Source of the DNA: Negadavirga shengliensis
Lineage (GTDB): Bacteria > Bacteroidota > Bacteroidia > Cytophagales > Cyclobacteriaceae
DNA length: 64,000 bases
Direction of reading: 5' to 3'
Assembly: GCF_042652345.1 (NCBI RefSeq)
Contig: NZ_JBHSJJ010000005.1
Coordinates: 1 to 64,000, forward strand
Shown here piece by piece: positions 34,682 to 42,002 of this stretch. A program made the translations under genes and the position numbers. Position 1 is the stretch's first letter; each line of letters starts with the position of its first letter. The notes under the pieces were generated by a model. The model was not told the DNA's origin. It searched no databases and was given only the letters and a program-made list of their open reading frames with translations.

Positions 34682-36265
34682 CTATCTTACTCTAAATATT
34701 CTGGATGCCTCCCATTCCTGTCCAAACATGTCCTTTGTCCTGATCTGGAGGTGGTAGGTGCCCGGGGCCAAGTCATGGGGCAAGGGGCCTGACCAGATAT
34801 GCTGGGAGACCCCCGGGGGGTCCATTTTCCATCCCAGAGCTTCATCTGTCCTGCTGCCATCTTCCAGTTTGACATCCAAAAATGGACTTAAGGAATGCAT
34901 CCAGGCATTGTGAGGATCCGGCATCGGCGTAAAAGCCAAGGGTATCCACTCGTCTTTTCCGCCAATTTTCATTTTCACTTTGGACTTTTCCGATCCGGAA
35001 AACACATTGACGATGACTTGTTCCTTGTCTAATTCTTGCAGGTTGATATCATCCGCCAAATGGATATTCATCTGGTAATTATCCGGTCGTCGGGCGGCTT
35101 TGAAGCGGATGCGATAATCAGTACCATCAAAGCTTAGGATGGAATAACCGTTTGGGGCACCGTCGTTCATGGTGGCATGGGGGATGCCTGTTTCGTCTTT
35201 TAGACCACACCACCAGCTGCCACTTACGGTAGCATTGATGAAGTGGTGGTGGGGTTGAGGGCCTTTCCATCCCATTTCCTCATCAATGAAAACATGGTTC
35301 ATGGTATGGGTATGGCCCGAAATGGAAATGGAGTGAACTCTTTTCTCAAGTAAACGGTACATTCGGTCCCTGCCCTCGGTACGGATGATCGGTGCATGTT
35401 GGACCAATACCACCAGTTTCTCTTCGGGCAAATGCTCCAGGTAATTGGAGACGAATGACAACTGTTCATCGGTATAGCTGGAAATGTATTTTCCATCTGC
35501 TGCATAATGGATATCACGTAGTATAATGAAAGCCACCTCTCCATATTCAAAAGCATAGGTGCTGGGACCAAAGAAGCGCTTGAACGTGCTGTCCCTGTGA
35601 CTATCTTCCTGCACATCCCTGTTATGGTCATGGTTTCCAAAGACATAATACCATGGAATACCTATTTGGGCCAGGCTCTCGCTCACCTCCGCGAAAAGTG
35701 CCGGATCATCCGCAACAATGTCCCCAAGGGTAATCCCCAACTTGGCCGTACTCCCGATGCATTCTTCCACTACATCATGACTGATATAATTCACCTCTTT
35801 GAGCCCCCTTGCCTGAGGGTCCCCAAATAACAGTACTTCAAACTGATTTTCTTCATGCTGCCCGTACAGGGCGAAGTCAATGGATTCGGGTAATGCCCCA
35901 GTCGGCTCAATTCCTGGAACCTCGGTATGCGGCGATCCAGTGGGAAGGTGCCAGTAATAATGCTGTGGGAGGAGTTGGTCATTCAAGGGTACCGCATAGC
36001 CTGAAGGTTTGATGATGAATATACCGGTGCCTTCCTCTACCGGAAGTTCCCAATAACCGTTTTGATCCGTGGAAGCCACCCATTCTCCGTTTGACACCAG
36101 CACATTTTGCAACCCCGGCTCGGAGGAGTCCCTTTTCCCGTTCTTGTTCAAATCATGATAGACATACCCTGTAGCTGTTTCTTGAGAGAAAACTTCAGCC
36201 GTCTGCACCAGAAATATAGAAAACAAAAAAGCTGCGGTTAGAAATTGGGGACTGTAGCGGTTCAT
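34682..36265 (-). CDS. Secreted calcineurin-like phosphoesterase with N- and C-terminal beta domains
   Basis: This 527-residue exported protein has a signal peptide to about residue 28 (AEVFSQ). Residues 33-110 form a beta domain of the SdrD-B/MetallophosN type (GYVYHDLNKNGKRDSSEPGL). The metallophosphoesterase core has LLFGDPQARG, ITLGDIVADD, VFGNHDHNRD, VLVQHAPI and SISGHTHTMNH, which supply the two-metal site. A C-terminal sandwich follows (FLDVKLEDGSRTDE). Domain order matches the widespread Bacteroidota calcineurin-like phosphoesterases of unknown substrate. It is the third predicted extracytoplasmic phosphatase of the district. Confidence 0.9.
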   Translation of the reverse strand: MNRYSPQFLTAAFLFSIFLVQTAEVFSQETATGYVYHDLNKNGKRDSSEPGLQNVLVSNGEWVASTDQNGYWELPVEEGTGIFIIKPSGYAVPLNDQLLPQHYYWHLPTGSPHTEVPGIEPTGALPESIDFALYGQHEENQFEVLLFGDPQARGLKEVNYISHDVVEECIGSTAKLGITLGDIVADDPALFAEVSESLAQIGIPWYYVFGNHDHNRDVQEDSHRDSTFKRFFGPSTYAFEYGEVAFIILRDIHYAADGKYISSYTDEQLSFVSNYLEHLPEEKLVVLVQHAPIIRTEGRDRMYRLLEKRVHSISISGHTHTMNHVFIDEEMGWKGPQPHHHFINATVSGSWWCGLKDETGIPHATMNDGAPNGYSILSFDGTDYRIRFKAARRPDNYQMNIHLADDINLQELDKEQVIVNVFSGSEKSKVKMKIGGKDEWIPLAFTPMPDPHNAWMHSLSPFLDVKLEDGSRTDEALGWKMDPPGVSQHIWSGPLPHDLAPGTYHLQIRTKDMFGQEWEASRIFRVR

Positions 36266-36396
36266 TACAAATGTGGAAATGGTTCGTCATTATTACACCA
36301 AAAGCCCTATAAATGTACTATTAATGGACGATTGAAAATTTCAACAATTCTGTAGGGCATTATGGTATAAATGGTATGAAGTAAGAGAAAGTAGCC

Positions 36397-36404
36397 TATA
36401 TTTG
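36397..36404 (+). promoter_or_regulatory. TATATTTG box before the serine dehydratase gene
   Basis: The box matches the Bacteroidota -7 element TAnnTTTG and ends 24 bases before the ATG at 36429. This supports that start over a TTG at 36402. No clear -33 partner is seen. Confidence 0.4.
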
Positions 36405-36428
36405 GAATACATCTACTTCGGATTTTCT

Positions 36429-37841
36429 ATGAATTGTATTTCCGTATTTGACATGCTCAAAATCGGTGTAGGGCCATCAAGTTCCCACACCCTCGGCCCC
36501 TGGCGCGCTGCCCAGCGCTTTATCAGGGAGATAAAAGCTGAGCACATTGCTGAGATACGGTCATTGACAGTGGAGTTATACGGTTCTCTTTCACTTACCG
36601 GAAAAGGCCATGCCACCGACTGGGCGGTGATGCTTGGGTTAAGCGGATTGGATCCGGAGACCATTCCTATGGACGCCATTGAAACTACTGTGAATAAGAT
36701 CAAATCGGAAAAAAAGCTCTATTTTCACCAGGAAACGGAAATTGGCTTTGACCCTGACAGGGACATCATTTTTCACAAGAAATTTTTACCCTACCATGCC
36801 AATGGCCTTCGTATTACCATTCGTCACCATAAAGGAAACCATAGCGCCACTTATTATTCCATTGGGGGCGGCTTTGTGATCAAGGAAGGAGAGGAAAGCG
36901 ACCGGGAAGATACCTTGAAAACTTTTCCATACCCCATTGAAAGGGCCAACCAATTACTGGAATACTGTAACAGGGAGGATAAGCACATCTCCGATATTGT
37001 ATGGATGAATGAGCTGAGCCTCCGGTCCACGGAGGAAGTGCGCCGGGGATTGGGGAGGATCTGGGAAACCATGCTGGAATCCATGTACACTGGCTGTCAT
37101 TCTGAGGGGGTTTTACCTGGAGGATTAAAGGTGAAAAGAAGGGCTTTTGACTTGCACAAGGGGTTGATCGGCGATGTTGCCTATACAAATCCCAAAGAAT
37201 GGATGGCTGCCATCAAAAAGACAACGGTCAGTTTCCGGCAGGTATTGAAATGGGTAAGTTGCTTTGCTTTGGCTGTGAACGAGGTCAATGCTTCCTTTGG
37301 GAGGATAGTAACAGCGCCTACCAATGGCAGCGCGGGAGTCATTCCAGCGGTATTGATGTATTATTTGACAATAGAAAATCACAAGGCAGGGGATGACCAG
37401 ACACATCGGTTTTTATTGGTAGCGAGTGAAATAGGGGCGATTTTTAAGAAAGGGGCCACGATTTCGGCTGCCATGGGCGGCTGCCAGGCAGAGATAGGCG
37501 TATCAAGTGCCATGGCGGCCGGGGCTTTGTGCGAGCTGCTGGGAGGGAGTCCGGGGCAGGTTCTTATCGCGGCGGAGATCGCCATGGAACACCATCTCGG
37601 GATGACCTGTGACCCCATAGCGGGCTTGGTACAGGTACCCTGCATAGAGCGCAATACGATGGGGGCCATTAAGGCCATCAATGCGGCGGAGCTGGCTTTG
37701 GAAACGGATGCCGGGCACACTAAGGTGCCCTTAGACAAGGTGGTCCGTACCATGTGGGAAACGGCCAGAGACATGAACGGAAAGTACAAGGAGACTTCCG
37801 AAGGCGGTCTGGCCCTGACGGTGAATTGGGTGGATTGTTGA
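36429..37841 (+). CDS. sdaA: L-serine ammonia-lyase, single-chain iron-sulfur type
   Basis: From the ATG at 36429 the protein has about 470 residues, the usual length of the fused alpha/beta enzyme. It opens with SVFDMLKIGVGPSSSHTLGPW, a typical serine dehydratase beta domain. The C-terminal alpha domain has RIVTAPTNGSAGVIPA and the iron-sulfur cysteines in MGGCQAEIG, GMTCDPIAG and QVPCIERN. The enzyme turns L-serine into pyruvate and ammonia with an oxygen-sensitive 4Fe-4S cluster. It stands alone on the plus strand. A role beside the D-threonine-aldolase-like protein is possible but not shown. Confidence 0.94.
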   Translation: MNCISVFDMLKIGVGPSSSHTLGPWRAAQRFIREIKAEHIAEIRSLTVELYGSLSLTGKGHATDWAVMLGLSGLDPETIPMDAIETTVNKIKSEKKLYFHQETEIGFDPDRDIIFHKKFLPYHANGLRITIRHHKGNHSATYYSIGGGFVIKEGEESDREDTLKTFPYPIERANQLLEYCNREDKHISDIVWMNELSLRSTEEVRRGLGRIWETMLESMYTGCHSEGVLPGGLKVKRRAFDLHKGLIGDVAYTNPKEWMAAIKKTTVSFRQVLKWVSCFALAVNEVNASFGRIVTAPTNGSAGVIPAVLMYYLTIENHKAGDDQTHRFLLVASEIGAIFKKGATISAAMGGCQAEIGVSSAMAAGALCELLGGSPGQVLIAAEIAMEHHLGMTCDPIAGLVQVPCIERNTMGAIKAINAAELALETDAGHTKVPLDKVVRTMWETARDMNGKYKETSEGGLALTVNWVDC

Positions 37842-37854
37842 TTTGGTGGGTGAA

Positions 37855-37867
37855 GGAACCACAGATT
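37855..37867 (+). repeat. Second copy of GGAACCACAGATT
   Basis: Exact copy of the 13-mer at 26249-26261, again just after the stop codon of a plus-strand gene (13 bases after the stop at 37841). Confidence 0.5.
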
Positions 37868-37969
37868 ACGCTGCTTGACAAGGACTGACGCTGAGAATTA
37901 TTGATTTGTATTAAGATTGGCAAAGGACACGATAGTTCCTGAGACGTTCAGATGTCACATCTCTTTTTA

Positions 37970-39163
37970 TTAATACAAAAATCCAAAAATCCATAGGGGA
38001 AGGGCATTGCCCACCGGATATTCCAGATCATCTTTCACCACCCAAGCTTTGGACAAGCTGGCTATTTGTTTTCTGCCTTTACTTTGGCCTCCAATTTCAA
38101 AAGAATACTTGTTGTCCACTTCAAAGTCTGTAACGGGTGAATGGGTGACTTTATATTGGCCGCTTAATTGATTATTAAAAAAAACCTCCCTGACGGTGCC
38201 TTTAGAGGGTGGGGACTCTGATAAAGCGAACAGCAAATTGGTATTTTCCATATAGATTTTTTCCGGTTTTTGCAGGGTTGCCATGCTGCTTCCCGCTTGA
38301 TGGAGCAATTCCACCAGTTTTGCCTCATGCAAAAAATAAAGGTAATTGTTGATGGAGTTCCGGTGGATTCCGGTTTTTTCAGCCAATTTATTGATGTTCG
38401 GTTTGAACGGGACAGACTGGGCGACAACATATAAAAGCTGGAGCATCTTTTTGGCGTGCCGGATATCAAAGCCCTTGAGTTCTGCCATGTCATATTCCAC
38501 AATAAACCTAACCAGTTGCCTCAATCTTTGGAGATATCCTCCTTTATCCTCTTTGAAAAAAGGATAATATCCATATTCCAGGTATTCTTGAAAGAATTCC
38601 AACGGCTTGAAGTCTTCGTCGAATTGAGTTCTAAGATTTAGTCCCGGATCAAGCAGTTGTTCCAGTGTAAAGACAGGGAGTCTTTTTTCATATTGAAAGT
38701 CAAGGAATTCACGATAGGACATCCCTTTTAGTTCATATATGAGCGCCCGGCGGCTGAGATCCCCTTCTTGCCTGGAAATGTCAATGACGGAAGATCCTGT
38801 GAATATTATTTTGAGATCGGTGTACCTGTCGTACAGGTTCTTAATTTCCTTGGCCCAGTTTGGATATTTATGGACCTCATCCAATACCACAATTTTTGCC
38901 CCATGCTGGCGGAATTTACGGACAGTGGTTAAAAGGGTATTTGCTGTAAAATACAAATCATCCAGCGAAACATATACAGTTTCATTTTTTTTTAAGTTCA
39001 ATTCCTTTAACCATTGTAGGACCAAAGTGGTTTTACCGGTCCCCCTCGCACCCTTTATGCCGATCAGCCGGTTTGTCCAGTTGATTCGGGAAAAAAGGTG
39101 ACGCTTAAAACTTAAAGCGGTATTGAGGATTTTTTCCTCGGATAATTCAAGTAGCTCCTCCAT
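37970..39163 (-). CDS. AAA+ ATPase with DUF4143-type C-terminal domain
   Basis: This 397-residue protein has Walker A in IGIKGARGTGKTTLVLQ near residue 40, Walker B in KIVVLDEVHKYPNW near residue 92, and sensor-like FTGSSVIDIS. The second half matches the AAA_14/DUF4143 layout, with a winged-helix region (KLAEKTGIHRNSINNYL) and a PD-(D/E)xK-like tail (SFEIGGQSKGRKQI). Such proteins are common singletons in Bacteroidota, and their job is unsettled; DNA binding and mobile-gene defence have been proposed. A large inverted repeat overlaps its promoter. The protein is intact. Confidence 0.88.
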   Translation of the reverse strand: MEELLELSEEKILNTALSFKRHLFSRINWTNRLIGIKGARGTGKTTLVLQWLKELNLKKNETVYVSLDDLYFTANTLLTTVRKFRQHGAKIVVLDEVHKYPNWAKEIKNLYDRYTDLKIIFTGSSVIDISRQEGDLSRRALIYELKGMSYREFLDFQYEKRLPVFTLEQLLDPGLNLRTQFDEDFKPLEFFQEYLEYGYYPFFKEDKGGYLQRLRQLVRFIVEYDMAELKGFDIRHAKKMLQLLYVVAQSVPFKPNINKLAEKTGIHRNSINNYLYFLHEAKLVELLHQAGSSMATLQKPEKIYMENTNLLFALSESPPSKGTVREVFFNNQLSGQYKVTHSPVTDFEVDNKYSFEIGGQSKGRKQIASLSKAWVVKDDLEYPVGNALPLWIFGFLY

Positions 39164-39165
39164 AA

Positions 39166-39218
39166 ATGCATAAATACATGTGCAAATATAACAGATAAAT
39201 GCACAAGTACATATGCAT
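39166..39218 (-). promoter_or_regulatory. Large inverted repeat over the ATPase promoter
   Basis: Arms at 39166-39184 (ATGCATAAATACATGTGCA) and 39200-39218 (TGCACAAGTACATATGCAT) match at 16 of 19 positions around a 15-base spacer. A minus-strand TATATTTG box (39183-39190) lies at the inner edge of the start-proximal arm. The left arm begins 3 bases before the ATPase start. This is a strong operator candidate, possibly for autoregulation by the winged-helix part of the ATPase. Confidence 0.5.
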
Positions 39219-39305
39219 TTTTACTTTTTGTGGCTTGGATTTAAATTAAAAAATACCGATTGATCAATTTCTACCCCGCTATGGGGGATTTTTCTCTTAA
39301 GATCA

Positions 39306-41747
39306 TTATTTTTCCACCTCCGGAATCAACCAAAGCTCGGCTACCTGTGATCCCCTTTCCCCTTCCCCACAGGTCCAGGTAAAGGTGATTTCACCATCCT
39401 GATAAGCTTCTTTGGGTACCCGGAAGGAATAGATGGGTTGATGGCCCGTCTGAATGAAATCATGGATGGTGATGTCACCATCCACCTTCAGTTTCATCCT
39501 GGACCGGAATCTACCGGTATAGGCCACCTTTAGGGTGTATGTCAATTTAGGGTCTAAATCCTTATAACGTATCTTAAGCGGCGCGTCATAAAGCGTATTG
39601 ACCTGCATCATCCAGGATTGGGGCGAGGATGTCCCCTCAAATCCTATGGCCCGCACTTCATGTACCCATTCCACACCTATCAAGCCCACACCAAAACTGA
39701 TCCGCGGGGAATAAAGGCTGCCCGGGTCTTCTTTCCAGCTTTTATCACTCACTACCCTTTTCCAACTTTTCGGATGGCCAAGGTTATCATAAAAGCCTCC
39801 AGGACCTGGGTTGTTGCGGTTCAGGAGCGCATCCAATTGTTTCAGCCTGTCCGCTTCAGCATTTATTTTTGCAATGGCCTCCAGGTTGTCCAACAGCCAC
39901 GGCGCGTCATTCAGGACGGCCTCCATGTTGTCCACAAAATTGCCCCTGCCTGGGGCCGCACCGTGGGGTTCAACGGTGAGCTGGGCGCCGATGCTTTGGT
40001 ACAGGTTTTCCGCCAGTTCATGGCAGCGGTTTTTCAGTTGGGCCGCCAAAGGATCATCCCAGTTTTTATTCAGGATCTGCTTAGCCGTTTCTATAGCTTC
40101 CAAACTGCCCTTGTCCTCCGCGACAGCAAGTATGCTCCTCGCCTCTTGTTCCTGCTGGGTCTCGTAGATCAGTTTTTTCTGTACATAAGCATCAAAATAG
40201 GCCCGGATCAACCCCATCTGGAACCGGAAGTTTTTCATCAGCCCCGGACTGGCTTTTCTTTCCATTTCCTGCCATTGAAGTAACGTGACAGGTACTTGTG
40301 CATTGGTAAGCAAAGGACCTCTCACATTTTCTTCCTGTGTCAATAGACCTTGGGCCACGCCTTCTACCCATTCCGGTCCAAAGAAAAACCTGGCGTAGTC
40401 CCTAAGGGTTTCTATAACCGGTGTATTTGGATCCCAATCCTGATCGGTCCAGATAAATTTGTTGACATCGTCATTGGTGCCTTCCGAGTAGCTCAGGCTG
40501 CCGCTCGCATAAGGGGCCAGGGCGTTGTGGATGGCTTTTTGATCCTTTGCCCGCGGATTGATGCATTCCCGTCCCAAAGTCATGGCCAGTGCCAGGTCCC
40601 ATTCGGGGATGGGGTATTGGGAACTGAGACTATGGGTGATATCGGGATACCTTCTGATGGGGATGGCTGCATCCACCTTTTCCCGCAGTTCGGGTAAAGG
40701 GATTTTTACCCAGGGGCCAAACACCACACCCCCCAGCCAGTCATACTGCTGGTTGATATGGTAAAAAAAACGGTCAAACCATGCCTGGGTCGGCCTGAAT
40801 ACCTGGGGTGAGATCCATATTTTTGCGTTTGGATGATACTGATGCAGCACTTCTGCGGATTTATCAAGCCAGTCAAACAATTCATCGGGTTCCAGCTCAC
40901 CGGGGTCTCCCCCCGGTACAAACAGGTGGTCCAGTCTCGGCAGGGCGGCAAACACCTCATGTCTTTCCTCCAGTTCGGCCTTTACGGCGTCCGGGTGGCT
41001 GTAATCGGAACCCATATTGGGATACCAGATCCAAACATCCATATCAAATTGGTCCGCTATGCGCGACTGCTCGGCGATCATTTCAATGGCGGGTAATTGC
41101 ATATGTCGGCTGGTAAAATCGTCATCTGTCCGTGGCGGTACTATTTCAATGCTGTTGGCACCAAAGAGGGCCAATTCCCGGATATATTGTTCGAACATTC
41201 CCACGCTGAAAGCATCGTAGGAATTGGTTTTTGGTCTGTATCCCAGTTGGTGTCCTCGGATCGGATAGGCCGGGGCACTCTGAATGCTGAGGTCGGCGGG
41301 GACCAAAAGCTGTCCGGCACCCCACTCCATTTTTCTGAGCCACCTGCCTGCTCCATATACCAAGCCCCTGTCATCCTGCCCTATGATATAAACAGCGGGT
41401 CCTTTGGGGTCTGTCCAAACCACAAAGCCTTCCCGGGGCATGGTTTCGAGCGTGCTTAGGGCTTGCCGGAGCCTCTCCGGAAAAACGTTAATCTGATCGA
41501 ATGTACCCAGCACGATGGCTGGCTCATTGTCTTTTGGAAACTGATGACGGATGTTGAAGGTTTTTCCTGTCCTTTTGTGGATTTCTTCTGAAAGCACCCT
41601 TGCCAGAATCCTGTTTCGTTCACCGGCGTCTTTGTGAAGGAAAATGGCAGCCTCGGAAAAATCCAGTTTTTGTGATAGGGAGGTCTGACTGAAAGAAGGG
41701 TCGGCGGTTAGAAGACAGATCAAGAAAAGGAAAATGTTCTTTGACAT
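39306..41747 (-). CDS. Secreted glycoside hydrolase with GH67/GH20-like N-terminal domain
   Basis: This 813-residue protein has a signal peptide to about residue 20 (LLTADPSFSQ). Residues 25-160 resemble the GH67/GH20 domain-2 fold (LARVLSEEIHKRTGK, then REGFVVWTDPKGPAVYIIGQDDRGLVYGAG). A TIM-barrel region from about 165 to 480 includes YPIRGHQLGYRPK, IEIVPPRTDDDF, DVWIWYPNMG, FVPGGDPGE and KIWISPQVF. A helical part follows, then a C-terminal beta-sandwich (residues 700-810). The layout is like alpha-glucuronidase and hexosaminidase relatives, but the exact family and substrate are uncertain. It probably acts in the periplasm on fragments from the same glycan. Confidence 0.75.
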   Translation of the reverse strand: MSKNIFLFLICLLTADPSFSQTSLSQKLDFSEAAIFLHKDAGERNRILARVLSEEIHKRTGKTFNIRHQFPKDNEPAIVLGTFDQINVFPERLRQALSTLETMPREGFVVWTDPKGPAVYIIGQDDRGLVYGAGRWLRKMEWGAGQLLVPADLSIQSAPAYPIRGHQLGYRPKTNSYDAFSVGMFEQYIRELALFGANSIEIVPPRTDDDFTSRHMQLPAIEMIAEQSRIADQFDMDVWIWYPNMGSDYSHPDAVKAELEERHEVFAALPRLDHLFVPGGDPGELEPDELFDWLDKSAEVLHQYHPNAKIWISPQVFRPTQAWFDRFFYHINQQYDWLGGVVFGPWVKIPLPELREKVDAAIPIRRYPDITHSLSSQYPIPEWDLALAMTLGRECINPRAKDQKAIHNALAPYASGSLSYSEGTNDDVNKFIWTDQDWDPNTPVIETLRDYARFFFGPEWVEGVAQGLLTQEENVRGPLLTNAQVPVTLLQWQEMERKASPGLMKNFRFQMGLIRAYFDAYVQKKLIYETQQEQEARSILAVAEDKGSLEAIETAKQILNKNWDDPLAAQLKNRCHELAENLYQSIGAQLTVEPHGAAPGRGNFVDNMEAVLNDAPWLLDNLEAIAKINAEADRLKQLDALLNRNNPGPGGFYDNLGHPKSWKRVVSDKSWKEDPGSLYSPRISFGVGLIGVEWVHEVRAIGFEGTSSPQSWMMQVNTLYDAPLKIRYKDLDPKLTYTLKVAYTGRFRSRMKLKVDGDITIHDFIQTGHQPIYSFRVPKEAYQDGEITFTWTCGEGERGSQVAELWLIPEVEK

Positions 41748-41914
41748 GATTTTCTCGGGATGTTTGCTCTAAATACCCCGCAGGAATTAAGATAGGCTAT
41801 CAAGGCGACGGCTTAGTCCAACCTCACGGCTTAGTGGTATTAAATTCGGTTTGTACTTCTGCTTTAGAGGAGATTTTCTTATTTTGGAAGGAGCAACAAA
41901 AAATCATCTGATGA

Positions 41915-41995
41915 AATCGAGCATGACGCAAGCGACACACAGAGGGATGATTATAGATTGCGAGATTCCCCCGAAACAAGTTCGGGGCAGGCTAT
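41915..41995. repeat. Intergenic repeat with CCCCGAA-ACAAG-TTCGGGG hairpin
   Basis: The block GATTGCGAGATTCCCCCG and a perfect seven-base hairpin (41969-41987) match the style of Bacteroidota intergenic repeats built on an ATTGCGAG core. It lies just before the penicillin-acylase gene, inside an open frame that extends upstream of the true start. Confidence 0.45.
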
Positions 41996-42002
41996 ATGGC
42001 CA

